Counted from the stretch's first letter, positions 31,236 through 40,022 are shown. The stretch: 41,383 nucleotides of DNA from Nocardiopsis sp. FR4 (GCF_009830945.1 NZ_VWVV01000040.1:1-41383); one strand, 5' to 3'. The notes: a model not told the origin generated them from the sequence alone. A program made the numbers and translations.

Positions 31236-34130
31236 TCAGGGGAGAACGGCCGACCGCCCCTCCGGTGGGGTCTGGAGCAGGGCCTGAAGGTCCGCGGCGA
31301 CGTCGAACATGCGCCGCTCGGGCAGGAAGAGTCGGATGTCCACGCTCTTCCAGGCCCGAACGCGGCGCAGCCGCGAGGTGAGCTGAAGCAGCTGGTAGCT
31401 CTCCATGCCCAGCTCGGCCCAGGAGGCGGACATGTCCACACCATCGGGCAGGTGGAGCAGCCGAGTGATCTCCTCGCTCAGGTGAGCGGCCACTCCCTCC
31501 GGGGGAGGCGTGGGATCCTCCTCGGTCCTGGTGGTCGGCGTGGGGGCAGCGCCGGTGTGGTCCCATCCGGGCGGAATGACCACGTCGGGGTGGGCGCGGT
31601 GGATGGGGCCCAGTGGGGTAATACCTGAGGTGTACAGCTCACCCATGGTCCGGGCGAAGGTGGTCGGGTCGGTGGTGGCGGCCAGCGCGGGGTGGTCTTC
31701 GCCGAGGGTGTGGACGATGTGTTCCACCAGTAGCGCCCGGGGCCCGATTTCCACGAACACCACCGGCTTCCTGCGAGAACTGGAGACGGCGGTGCGCAGA
31801 GCGTCGGTGAAGCGCACTGGGTGCCGTGCTTGGTCGGCCCAGTACGCCGGGCTCCACAACCGTGGCCCCATCGCATCGTCGTCGGGGTAGGCGGTGGAGA
31901 GAAGGGGAAGGCGGGGAGCCGTGGTGCGCAAGCCATGCAGAGCGTCTTCGAGTTCGGGGACGAGCGGGTCGACGGCGGGGGAGTGGGCGGGGATGGCGTT
32001 GGCCACCGGCCGGGACCAGATCCCCTCGGCGTCGAGGGCGGTGTGCAGGTGGAGCAGTTCCGCGTGGGGTCCGGCCACGACCTGCACCTGCGGCGCGCTG
32101 TAGGAGGCGATGGACAGGCTTCCGGCGTAGGGGGCCAGCAAGTCCGTGGTTCTGTCGACCCCCGCGCGGACGGCCAACAGCCCACCCTCGTGGGAGAGCC
32201 CGCTCAGCAGGCGGCTGCGGTGGGCGAGTACCCGCGCTGCCTCCCCCAGGGGCAGGGCGCTCGCGGTGGAGGCGGCGGCTATCTCACCCACTGAGTGCCC
32301 CAGCACGGCATCAGGGATGATGCCGCGCTGGGCCAGCAGGTGCGTGAGCCCGACCTGAGTGAGGAACGTGCAGTGCTGGGCATCGGCGAAGGAGGTGATC
32401 TCCTGTCCCGGCCTCCACACCGGGTAGCCGGTGTGCTCGCTGAGAGCCTCACGTGCCTGCTGGACGGGATCGGCGAAGGCGGGCAGGCGCATCAGGTCGG
32501 CCCCGGCGTCGGGCTGGTGGCCGCCGTGCCCGGTGTAGACGAACACCACCCACGGCCAGGAATCGGGACCCACGCCGGGACCGATCACGGCCGGATGCGG
32601 CGTGTGGCCCTGGACGCTGCCCAGTCCTTGGGCCAGGGTTTCCAGGTCGGGGGCGACCACCGCGGCCCGGTACCGGTGGTGGCCACCGTGTCTGAGAGCG
32701 GTGTCCGCGACCACCCCCACCGACCCCCCGGTGCGGACGCGTTCAGCCAGACGACCTGCGGCGTCAGTGAGCGCGTGCCCGGTGTGCGCCGAGATCATCA
32801 CGGTTTCGGGGAGAGGCACCGGATCCTCCACTGCGGGCCGCCCGGGTGTGGGAGCGCTGGTGATGAGGGCGTGGGTGTTGGCCCCGCCGAACCCGAACGA
32901 GGACACCCCGGCGACCCTGGGGTGACCTTCCTCGGTGTTCGGCCACTCCTCGACATGGGTGGGCACGCGCACCAGCTTCTCCAGGCCCTTGCGCAGGGTG
33001 CGGTGGTGCAGGGTGGGCGGAACCGTGCCGTGGTGTACGGCCAGCGCGGCAACCATCACCCCGAGCGCCCCGGCCGCGCCTTCGAGGTGGCCGAGGTTGC
33101 CCTTGACCGACCCCACCGGTATCGGAAGTCGGTGTGGGAGGGCGTGGGCGAGGGCGGTGGCCTCGATCCGATCCCCAGCCCGGGTACCGGTGCCATGGGC
33201 CTGGACCCATCCCACCTGGCCCGGGCTCAGAGCGGCGTCGGCCAACGCCTGACGGATCACCGCCGCCTGACGCTCGATCCGGGGCGCGAGCAGGTGTGTG
33301 GAGTGCCCGCCATGGCCGATGGCGGTGCCAGCCACATGGGCCCACACCCGGTGCCCGCCCTCGTGCGCGTCCAGGGCACGCCTCAACACGAGCACGACCG
33401 TGCCTTCTGAGCGCACGTACCCGTTCGCGTCCTGGTCGAAGGGAGCGCACCGCCCGGTGGGGGAGAGCACTCCAGCCTCCACGAAGGAGGAGGTGATCAC
33501 CGGTGCGGTGAGTACGTTCGCCCCGGCCACCAGGGCCAGGTCCACCTCGCCCGAGCGCAGGGCGCGCACAGCCTGGTGTAACGCGGTCAGCGAGGAGGAG
33601 CACGCGGTGTCGATGCTCAACGAGGGCCCGGACAGGTCCAGCAGGTAGGAGATCCGGTTGGCCAGGATCGCCATGCCCGCACCGGAGGAGGTGTAGACCC
33701 CGGCCCGGTGCCCGGCACCGAAGTTGATCGCGGCCTGGTCGGTGCTGGCCGCCCCGACGTAGACCCCGGTGCGCGTTCCCGCGAGGAGGGAGGGGCGCAG
33801 GGAGGCGTTGGCGAGGGCTTCGTAGACGGTTTCCAGCAGCAGCTTCTGTTGGGGGTCCATCTCCACGGCCTCGTCCGGGGGAATGCCGAAGAAGGCGGCG
33901 TCGAAGGCGTCGATGTCCACGACCCCGGCGGGGAACGGCTCGGCGGGCACCTGGTCTGGGTGCAACCGCCCGACCATGGCCTTCCACCGCTGTTCGGGGA
34001 TACGGGTGACGCAGTTCCGGCCCTGGAGCAGGGCCTGCCACAGCTGGGCGGGAGTGGTGATGCCACCGGGAAGGCGACAGCCCATGCCGATGATCGCGAC
34101 CGGGTCACGGCCGGTGGATGTGGTCGTCAT
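31236..34130 (-). CDS. type I polyketide synthase, KS-AT-ACP
   Basis: A 964-residue single-module synthase. KS: nucleophile Cys177 in DTACSSSL and catalytic His312 (AHGTGT) and His348 (GNLGHLEG). AT: GHSVGE with Ser613; the specificity motif position reads IPAHS and not the YASH or HAFH of methylmalonyl or malonyl ATs, so the extender is unclear. ACP: LGMES with phosphopantetheine Ser about 911. No KR, DH, ER, methyltransferase or thioesterase domain is present, and there are no docking helices. It could act once or iteratively, with release by another enzyme or hydrolysis. ATG 34130 overlaps the upstream methyltransferase stop (ATGA). Neighbouring tailoring genes indicate a small dedicated pathway. 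Confidence 0.93.
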   Translation of the reverse strand: MTTTSTGRDPVAIIGMGCRLPGGITTPAQLWQALLQGRNCVTRIPEQRWKAMVGRLHPDQVPAEPFPAGVVDIDAFDAAFFGIPPDEAVEMDPQQKLLLETVYEALANASLRPSLLAGTRTGVYVGAASTDQAAINFGAGHRAGVYTSSGAGMAILANRISYLLDLSGPSLSIDTACSSSLTALHQAVRALRSGEVDLALVAGANVLTAPVITSSFVEAGVLSPTGRCAPFDQDANGYVRSEGTVVLVLRRALDAHEGGHRVWAHVAGTAIGHGGHSTHLLAPRIERQAAVIRQALADAALSPGQVGWVQAHGTGTRAGDRIEATALAHALPHRLPIPVGSVKGNLGHLEGAAGALGVMVAALAVHHGTVPPTLHHRTLRKGLEKLVRVPTHVEEWPNTEEGHPRVAGVSSFGFGGANTHALITSAPTPGRPAVEDPVPLPETVMISAHTGHALTDAAGRLAERVRTGGSVGVVADTALRHGGHHRYRAAVVAPDLETLAQGLGSVQGHTPHPAVIGPGVGPDSWPWVVFVYTGHGGHQPDAGADLMRLPAFADPVQQAREALSEHTGYPVWRPGQEITSFADAQHCTFLTQVGLTHLLAQRGIIPDAVLGHSVGEIAAASTASALPLGEAARVLAHRSRLLSGLSHEGGLLAVRAGVDRTTDLLAPYAGSLSIASYSAPQVQVVAGPHAELLHLHTALDAEGIWSRPVANAIPAHSPAVDPLVPELEDALHGLRTTAPRLPLLSTAYPDDDAMGPRLWSPAYWADQARHPVRFTDALRTAVSSSRRKPVVFVEIGPRALLVEHIVHTLGEDHPALAATTDPTTFARTMGELYTSGITPLGPIHRAHPDVVIPPGWDHTGAAPTPTTRTEEDPTPPPEGVAAHLSEEITRLLHLPDGVDMSASWAELGMESYQLLQLTSRLRRVRAWKSVDIRLFLPERRMFDVAADLQALLQTPPEGRSAVLP

Positions 34131-34831
34131 CGGCGCGGCCCCCGCACCACCCACACCGCCGCGCACCCCATCACGTGCACCTTCACCTGGGAGAAGCACA
34201 GGCCGAGCACGTCCTGTAGGTCGGCGTAGAAGTCGCCCCGGTTGTGGAACGTGTTGGCCTTGGGGCGGTTGTAGACCCACATGAGTCCACGGGCCAGCAG
34301 ATTGGGACGGATCACCGGATCCTGGGAGCCCAGCAGCGTATACCCCCAGGCCACACCGTCGTCGGACAGGACCCGGGCCATCTCGGAGAAGGCCACCGCT
34401 TTGGCGCGGAACCCAGCTCCCGGGACGCAGTGCAGCACGTTGCCGCACGCGATCGAATCGACGGAGCGGCCCGTGAGCGGCCAGGGTTTCACGAGAATGT
34501 CGTGCCGGTGCGGGCTGACCTGGGCTCGACCGGCGAGCTTTCCCACGGCCATGTCCAACGCGGCCTGGTTGAGGTCGAGTACGTCCACGTGCCACTGGTG
34601 AGCGAGCGCGGGGGCCGGTGTCCGGTCCAGGAAGTGAGCGTCGGCCGGGCCGATCTCCAGATGGCGATCGGAGACATGCCGCAGGTACAGGTCCAGGAGG
34701 GCGTCGTTGTCCAACTTCCACGCCCATGTGTGTGAGAACTCGATGACGAGCTTGTTGTAGCGGGCGAGGTTGCGAGGGCTGTACAGCTTCGGGTTGGGGA
34801 TGGATTGCGGTGGTGAGGTGTGCTCAGGCAC
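34127..34831 (-). CDS. SAM-dependent methyltransferase of the PKS operon
   Basis: A 234-residue class I methyltransferase starting at GTG 34831. Motif I is HLEIGPADAHFL, an unusual form with GPAD in place of GxGxG. Motif II is VDVLDLNQAAL, and later segments are VDSIACGNVLHCV and MARVLSDDGVAWGYTLLG. The N-terminus PKLYSPRNLARYNKLVIEFSH resembles methyltransferases of natural-product clusters. It overlaps the synthase gene by 4 bp, so it probably methylates the polyketide product or its carboxylate. It lies 31 bp after the FAD enzyme gene. Confidence 0.82.
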   Translation of the reverse strand: MPEHTSPPQSIPNPKLYSPRNLARYNKLVIEFSHTWAWKLDNDALLDLYLRHVSDRHLEIGPADAHFLDRTPAPALAHQWHVDVLDLNQAALDMAVGKLAGRAQVSPHRHDILVKPWPLTGRSVDSIACGNVLHCVPGAGFRAKAVAFSEMARVLSDDGVAWGYTLLGSQDPVIRPNLLARGLMWVYNRPKANTFHNRGDFYADLQDVLGLCFSQVKVHVMGCAAVWVVRGPRR

Positions 34832-34862
34832 GGCAGAAGACCCTTCGTGCGGGGGGAGAGGT

Positions 34863-36185
34863 TCAGCGCGCGAGGAAGTGGGCCATGCGCGCGGGGTCGT
34901 CGAGTCCGGCGGCCCAGGCGTTGGCGCCTTCGGGAGTGGCCACGGCCTCGGCGAAGGCCTTCAGCAGGGCCTCCGACAGGGCGCCATTCCAGTAACCGGT
35001 GACGAACTCGCCGAAGCCGCTGGTGTACTGGCCGTGGCGGGCCCAGTACGCCTCCCAGGCACCGGTGAGGAAGTCGCGGTCCAAGGGCCCGTTGACGTGA
35101 CGCTGTTGCCGGATCTGGTCGCGGACGGTGGTGGCGACCAGGGTGGAGGCTCCGGCGCCCTGCCCGGAGGCGTGTTCGACCGTCACCGTGGCGTCCCCGA
35201 TACCCAGTACCGGTACACCGTCGAGGACGGTGACGGGGTGGCGTACCTGGGGGCGGATCTGACGCACCAGCTCTGAGTGGGGGATCACGTTGGCCTTGGC
35301 GCACTGCTCGGCCAGCTCCGGGGCGAGCACGGCCAGGTGCGACAGCACGTGGTTCCACGCGGCCTGGGCGTGCTGGCCGTGCCGGGAGGGAAGACCGGCC
35401 TTCGTTGTGGGCCCCGAGGTGGCGTTCACGGCGGGATCGGGGTCCAGGGTGCTGCCCGGGCGCGCCAGCACCTGCACGCAGGTGGCCCAGTACGGAGCGA
35501 CGTCGATCTGGGCGTCGTCCTTGCCGGACAGCTCGCGGACCTGGGCGGGGCTGAGCACGTCGTGGGCGAGGACCGGGTAGATCAGGATCTCACCGTGAGG
35601 GTGGGTGGTCACCTGGATGTCGGTGTCCTCGGGGGCGCGGGCGAAGCCGTCCAGGTGCGCCTGCACCGCCACACGGTCGGTGGCGCCACCGATGCGGAGC
35701 TGATCCGGGGCGAAGAGGCGGCCCAGGTCGCTGTCCACCCCGGGGGCGGCGACGACCAGGTCATACATTCCCGATGAGGCGAATGAGGCCACGTCGGCGA
35801 CGGTGCAGGTCTTGACGTGGACTCCGCCGCCCAGAGACTCGAAGCGCTGGAGCCAGTACGCCGTCTTCAACCGGTGGTCGACGGCGGTGGCCGCGGCGTC
35901 CAACGTGGCGGTGAAGCTCCACGGCTCCTGATGGTCGGGGACCATCGCCATGCGCAGGCTGCGGGCTTCGGGGGCGGTGGTGGCCCACAGGTCCAGACCC
36001 AGGGAGCGCTCGGCGGCGCGTACCGACGGCAGGGTGATCTGGGTGAGTCCGGCGGGGCCGCCCAGGAGTTCGGGTGTGGAGTGGCGGGTGAACACATCCA
36101 CGCGCCACCCGTCCGCCAGCAGTCCGGTGGCCAGGGTCATCCCCGAATGCCCGGAGCCGAACACCACCGCACGGGGTTGCCTCAT
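34863..36185 (-). CDS. FAD-dependent monooxygenase, styrene monooxygenase (StyA)-like
   Basis: A 440-residue flavoprotein. The FAD-binding Rossmann motif is at the N-terminus (VVFGSGHSGMTLATGL, GxGxxG). The middle contains AVDHRLKTAYWLQRFESLGG, and the C-terminal FAD segment is VLGIGDATVTVEHASGQGAG. These positions match the two-component styrene monooxygenase oxygenase StyA, which epoxidises alkenes with FADH2 supplied by a separate reductase (established). No reductase gene is in the window. ATG 36185 overlaps the upstream gene's stop by 4 bp. In classical conservon operons a cytochrome P450 follows the GTPase; here this flavin enzyme takes that place. It is likely an epoxidase or hydroxylase acting on the polyketide. 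Confidence 0.8.
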   Translation of the reverse strand: MRQPRAVVFGSGHSGMTLATGLLADGWRVDVFTRHSTPELLGGPAGLTQITLPSVRAAERSLGLDLWATTAPEARSLRMAMVPDHQEPWSFTATLDAAATAVDHRLKTAYWLQRFESLGGGVHVKTCTVADVASFASSGMYDLVVAAPGVDSDLGRLFAPDQLRIGGATDRVAVQAHLDGFARAPEDTDIQVTTHPHGEILIYPVLAHDVLSPAQVRELSGKDDAQIDVAPYWATCVQVLARPGSTLDPDPAVNATSGPTTKAGLPSRHGQHAQAAWNHVLSHLAVLAPELAEQCAKANVIPHSELVRQIRPQVRHPVTVLDGVPVLGIGDATVTVEHASGQGAGASTLVATTVRDQIRQQRHVNGPLDRDFLTGAWEAYWARHGQYTSGFGEFVTGYWNGALSEALLKAFAEAVATPEGANAWAAGLDDPARMAHFLAR

Positions 36186-36982
36186 CGCTGGCCTCCGCTC
36201 TGCAGGTAGGTGCACAGGTCCATCAGCCCTCCGGCGCTGGAGGTGGGCGAGTCCAGGTCGGCTGCCACCACCGGAACGTCCTCGGTCAGGCCCGCCGTGG
36301 CACGGATCTGTTCCGGGGAGAACTCGGCGTCCTCGCGCACCGGGACCACGACCACCAGCGCGACGCCGAACTCCCGTAGGGCCTTGACCAGGTCTGCGGT
36401 GTGCTCCGGCGTGGTGGGATCGGCGACCACCAGAGCGCCGAAGGCATCGCGGCACAGGTCGGCCCACACCTGCGCTTGCGCGTGCACCACCACGCCGAAC
36501 CCCACCAGGTGCAGGTCCTGCGTGATGCGGTTCACCGCCAGGTCCACGCGGGGCGATTCGTGCAGGGAGAGGATGCCGGTGTCGGCAAGATGTTCCAGGC
36601 ACCTGCGCACGTCACCGTCGGGGCCTCCCACGACGAGGAGCTTGGCCACCTGGGGAACGGGAGGATCCACACGCCCGCCGCAGGCCCATGAACGCAGCCG
36701 CGCGGCCAGAGCCGGAAAGCGCACGACACGGACCAGGTCCAGCTGGGCCAGGTCACAGACCACGACCCCGGCCAGAGCGGGGGAGACCCCCAGCCGTGCC
36801 GCGATTTCGGCGACTGTCACCGGGTAACCCGAGCCACGGCAATACCGCCACACCGAGGCGGCCAACTCGGGAAGGTCCGGGCGATAGGAAGCCGGTACCG
36901 ACGGAGTGGCCTGCACCAGGGTGTCCATGAGGATCCGGGTACGGGGGCGAACCGTCAACGGGGTGGGGGCGACCGAGGTCAT
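36182..36982 (-). CDS. DUF742 domain fused to a GTPase-like domain lacking its P-loop
   Basis: A 266-residue protein. Residues 30-90 match DUF742 (winged helix: YPVTVAEIAARLGVSPALAG, then VVCDLAQLDLVRVV), the CvnC part of conservons. Residues 110-260 follow the outline of the CvnD small GTPase (KLLVVGGPDGDVRRCLEHLA; FGALVVADPTT; VALVVVVPVRED). The G1 loop GxxxxGKT is replaced by GGPDGDVR, and G3 DxxG and G4 NKxD are missing, so GTP binding is improbable. Normally these are two proteins with an active GTPase. ATG 36982 overlaps the Roadblock gene stop and the end overlaps the FAD enzyme start. Probable role: scaffold or regulator paired with the Roadblock protein. Confidence 0.75.
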   Translation of the reverse strand: MTSVAPTPLTVRPRTRILMDTLVQATPSVPASYRPDLPELAASVWRYCRGSGYPVTVAEIAARLGVSPALAGVVVCDLAQLDLVRVVRFPALAARLRSWACGGRVDPPVPQVAKLLVVGGPDGDVRRCLEHLADTGILSLHESPRVDLAVNRITQDLHLVGFGVVVHAQAQVWADLCRDAFGALVVADPTTPEHTADLVKALREFGVALVVVVPVREDAEFSPEQIRATAGLTEDVPVVAADLDSPTSSAGGLMDLCTYLQSGGQR

Positions 36983-37470
36983 ACCCGCGCTCCCGTTTCG
37001 GCGGTTCGGCTCACGAACGGACTCTGCGGCGGCGGTAGAAGCCCTTCGGCGGCTTCTGCGAACAGGGACAGGGCACGGGCCGCCTCCTGAACCGACACCG
37101 CTTCCCCCACCACGAGCGCCGCTGCGGCGCCATCCGTGATCGGCGTGACGACGACGGCGCCGTGCTGGTAGCGCACCAGTACGGTCTCCACAGTCCCGCG
37201 CCTCTGCTGCCGTGCGATCCCCGAAGCGAGCTGTCGAAGGGAACTGAGGGCCGCGGCAGTCCGCTCCGCGCGGACCTGGTCCATTCCAGCCCGGGCCAGG
37301 TACAGACCGTCGCGCCCGAAGACCACACCGGCCTGTGCTCCGTTGTCGTTCACCAGCTGGGCCAGTACCTGGACCAGAGCGTGGATGTGGGGCGCAGAAT
37401 CAGGGAAAGCCGCAGCATCGGTCCTGCGCTGGGGAGGCCGAAGCTCCGGCTCTATTGCTGTTGTGCTCAT
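36979..37470 (-). CDS. Roadblock/LC7 domain protein (CvnB/MglB-like)
   Basis: A 163-residue protein with a Roadblock/LC7 fold over about residues 28-125: HALVQVLAQLVNDNGAQAGV, VFGRDGLYLARAG, LRQLASGIARQ and VVVTPITDGAAAALVVGE. In conservons CvnB of this type regulates the CvnD GTPase at the membrane and forms a complex with the CvnA sensor kinase (established for Streptomyces). No CvnA homologue is in the window. It is the first gene of the PKS operon; ATG 37470 faces a 213-bp region shared with the divergent XRE regulator. The 3' end overlaps the DUF742 gene by 4 bp. Confidence 0.85.
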   Translation of the reverse strand: MSTTAIEPELRPPQRRTDAAAFPDSAPHIHALVQVLAQLVNDNGAQAGVVFGRDGLYLARAGMDQVRAERTAAALSSLRQLASGIARQQRRGTVETVLVRYQHGAVVVTPITDGAAAALVVGEAVSVQEAARALSLFAEAAEGLLPPPQSPFVSRTAETGARV

Positions 37471-37545
37471 GCACGGCAGTGTTGTGGTGTTCAGCGGACA
37501 AACCTATGCGAGTGCGGTTAAGCACGGTGTTCGAATTATGCGTGC

Positions 37546-37563
37546 TGTTCGATTCACAGAACA
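37546..37563. promoter_or_regulatory. TGTTC/GAACA inverted repeat in the divergent promoter region
   Basis: TGTTC (37546-37550) and GAACA (37559-37563) flank 8 bp, and a further TGTTCGA copy sits at 37529-37535. It could be an operator for the XRE regulator or for WhiB partners. Assignment is inference. Confidence 0.35.
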
Positions 37564-37683
37564 TGACGAGGGCAAACCTCCTTGGATCCAACTGGACAGA
37601 TTCAGAAGGGACTGAACAGAGGCCGGATTCACCGCTACTGTGAGGTCGTCTCGTTACACCCCCAGGTGACGGAGGAGGCTCCG

Positions 37684-37955
37684 ATGTGTGGGAACTGCGG
37701 ACGCCCGCGCCACGACGGCCGTGGAGCGTGTGACTGCATTCCGGCGTGGGTGTGGCAGGACCCGGAAGTGGTCGATGCGGTCCGCGAACGCGATGCCCAG
37801 AGGGTGGTGCGATTCCTCCGGCGCCGGGTGCGTTCACTGTCACAGGAGGCGCTGGCGCGGATGTGCGGAGTCGCGCAGAGCACCATCACCCGAGCCGAGT
37901 CGGGGCGAGGACTCACCGACCGGCGCAAGGCCATAGAAGCCCTCCAAGGGCTCGG
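37684..37955 (+). repeat. XRE N-terminal coding repeat, copy A
   Basis: This stretch is about 80 percent identical by eye to 40865-41136 (copy C), and its first about 120 bp are recognisably related to 40023-40140 (copy B). All encode the Cys-rich segment. Confidence 0.75.
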
Positions 37956-39051
37956 AGCGCCTCTCGACAGAACAGAGAAGGTGCGGCCCCTCACTCCCCC
38001 GGAGGCTGTCCGCAGTGGCCAACCAGGCGTGGTTCCGGCGAAGCTGGAGGACGTGGAGAGACGACATTTCCTTCGTACAGCCGGAACAAGCGTGGCAGCA
38101 GCGCCTCTACTGGGACTTGCCGGTGACGTACAGACCATGCCGTCCGCTGTCAGCCCCGCTGATCTGGACCAGGTTCACCAAGCAGCGACCGTTTTCGCCA
38201 GTTGGGACCACGGTTACGGAGGAGCGGGGGTTCGGGCCGCAGTGACGGCTCACCTGCGGTGGGCTGTGGAACTTCTTGACCGTTCGATTCCCGTGCAGTT
38301 ACGTGCCGCCACTTTCTCAGCAGTGGCTCAGTTGTCCATGGTCAGCGGGTTCATGGCATTCGATGCCTACGCGCACAGTGACGCCCGAAGGATGTTCGCA
38401 TTCGCGGCCCAGGCCGCGGAGGAAGCAGACGACTGGCGACTGCGCGCCAAGATCCTCTCCAACCGGGCCCGGCAGGAAATCTGGTGCCAACGCCCAGAAG
38501 AAGGACTCACCTTCGCTGAACTGGGTTTGGTCCGGGCCGATCGCCTTTCCGCTCCCGAGCAGGCCATGCTGCACACCGCCAGAGCGCGAGCGTACGCCAA
38601 ACTTCAGGACACGCAGGCATGCCTGGCGGCGATCGGTGCCGCTGACGAAGCCTTCTCCCGTACGACTGGTGTCGCCCCTCCTCCGTGGATGGCCTATTAC
38701 GACGAGGCCCAGCACCACGGCGACACGGGACACGCCCTGTGGGATCTGGCAGTGGTCGGAGCAGGCCCTGCCGAGGAAGCGGAGAGCCGGCTCGCGACGG
38801 CTGTGAACGGCCACACGGATGCTTATCGGAGATCCCGGGCAATATCCGGGATCAAACTGGCCTCCCTCCAGATGCGGTTCAGCGACCCCGACCAGGCCCA
38901 GACCACCGCTCTCGCCGCCTTGGAGGACATGGGGCAGGTGCAGTCCAAGCGCGCCCAGGATGACCTGCGTGAGCTGAGCACCACGGCTGCCCGCCATCAG
39001 GCACACGAGCTCAGCGAGTACACGGCGAGCGCCACACAAGGACAGGTATGA
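37684..39051 (+). CDS. XRE-type regulator with Cys-rich N-terminus and TPR-like C-terminal region
   Basis: A 455-residue protein. The N-terminus carries four cysteines (C2, C5, C16, C18 in MCGNCGRPRH and GACDCIPAW), a possible zinc site. A helix-turn-helix follows at about residues 45-90 (LSQEALARMCGVAQSTITRA). From about residue 120 it is a mostly helical, TPR-like domain (AAQAAEEADDWRLRAKILSN, TARARAYAKLQDTQACLAAI) of the kind found in actinomycete XRE regulators. A segment RRHFLRTAGTSVAAAPLLG resembles a twin-arginine-like stretch but is internal and so not a signal peptide. ATG 37684 has GGAGGAGG upstream. Its stop overlaps the phosphotransferase gene. The N-terminal 270 bp are repeated at 40865 and partly at 40023. 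Confidence 0.88.
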   Translation: MCGNCGRPRHDGRGACDCIPAWVWQDPEVVDAVRERDAQRVVRFLRRRVRSLSQEALARMCGVAQSTITRAESGRGLTDRRKAIEALQGLGAPLDRTEKVRPLTPPEAVRSGQPGVVPAKLEDVERRHFLRTAGTSVAAAPLLGLAGDVQTMPSAVSPADLDQVHQAATVFASWDHGYGGAGVRAAVTAHLRWAVELLDRSIPVQLRAATFSAVAQLSMVSGFMAFDAYAHSDARRMFAFAAQAAEEADDWRLRAKILSNRARQEIWCQRPEEGLTFAELGLVRADRLSAPEQAMLHTARARAYAKLQDTQACLAAIGAADEAFSRTTGVAPPPWMAYYDEAQHHGDTGHALWDLAVVGAGPAEEAESRLATAVNGHTDAYRRSRAISGIKLASLQMRFSDPDQAQTTALAALEDMGQVQSKRAQDDLRELSTTAARHQAHELSEYTASATQGQV

Positions 39052-39938
39052 CGACTGGAACCTTCTACGAACACCTCCTCTCTCCAGCGCTGAAGGCGGC
39101 ACAGCTCTCCTTTGAGGCAAATCAAGCCCGCCCGGTACGGCTTGGGGAGAACGCGATCTTCCAATTCGCCGACACCATCGTGCGCATTTCAAGGCCAGGA
39201 CAAGTCAAGGCTGCCCAGCGTGAGGTGGACGTGGCCCGGTGGTTGGCCAGCGCAGGTGTCCCGGCTGTACGCCCCCTGTCCGTCGAGCAACCGATACTGG
39301 TCGAAGACCGCGCGGTCACCTTCTGGGAGTTGTTGCCCGAGCACACTCCCGGCACCGTGACCGATGTCGCCCGCCTGCTTCGACGCCTGCACTCGCTTCC
39401 ACTCCCTGAGCACCTGGAGCTGGGAACACTGGACCCGTTCGTCCGTCTACGCGATCGCATCGCGGACGCGTCGGGTTTCTTCTCCACGGAAGACCTGAAC
39501 TGGCTCAGCTGCCGGCTAGACCATCTCGAACAGGCATGGGACCGACTGCCTGAAGGGCAGCCGCAGAGCGTGGTCCACGGTGATGCGTGGACCGGAAACG
39601 TCGCACGCTGCACCGACGGGACAGCGGTCCTACTGGACCTTGAACGCTGCTCGGTCGGTCCTCCGGAGTGGGACCTGGTCTCCACAGCCATGAAGACCAG
39701 CACAGTGACGTGGCTCGACCAAGCGGACTACACCCGGTTCGTCGAGTCCTACGGCGGATATGACGTGGTCCGATGGCCCGGATTCACGGTGATGCGTGAC
39801 ATCCGAGAACTGCGGATGACGCTCTACTTTGCTCAGCACGCAGCCAGACCGTCGATGCGGGACCAGGCACAGCTACGCATCGACTGCTTGCGAGGACGCC
39901 GTGGTAACAGGCCCTGGCCCTGGACACCGGATACGTGA
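39048..39938 (+). CDS. aminoglycoside phosphotransferase (APH)-fold kinase
   Basis: A 296-residue APH/ChoK-type kinase. The catalytic loop HGDAWTGN (177-184) and the metal-binding Asp in LLDLER (197) are intact. The N-terminal lobe has VRLGENAIFQF and a conserved acidic/lysine pair region (AAQREVDVARWL). ATG 39048 overlaps the XRE gene stop (ATGA), so kinase and regulator are co-expressed. Family members phosphorylate antibiotics, choline, sugars or small metabolites. Nothing here specifies an aminoglycoside, and I would not call it a resistance gene without evidence. The association with an XRE regulator and a flavoprotein recurs in this locus and suggests a common metabolic or regulatory function. 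Confidence 0.85.
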   Translation: MTTGTFYEHLLSPALKAAQLSFEANQARPVRLGENAIFQFADTIVRISRPGQVKAAQREVDVARWLASAGVPAVRPLSVEQPILVEDRAVTFWELLPEHTPGTVTDVARLLRRLHSLPLPEHLELGTLDPFVRLRDRIADASGFFSTEDLNWLSCRLDHLEQAWDRLPEGQPQSVVHGDAWTGNVARCTDGTAVLLDLERCSVGPPEWDLVSTAMKTSTVTWLDQADYTRFVESYGGYDVVRWPGFTVMRDIRELRMTLYFAQHAARPSMRDQAQLRIDCLRGRRGNRPWPWTPDT

Positions 39939-40022
39939 GAAGGCAGCGGTCGAACGAACCGGTGCCATCCAGACGACCAGCCCTCCGAGGAGCACGCCAC
40001 CGAAGTAACGGAGTAGCAGCCG

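Noticed and set aside
39048..39938. Calling the APH-fold kinase an aminoglycoside resistance gene
   Set aside because: The fold is shared by many small-molecule kinases, and nothing in the sequence or context points to an antibiotic substrate.
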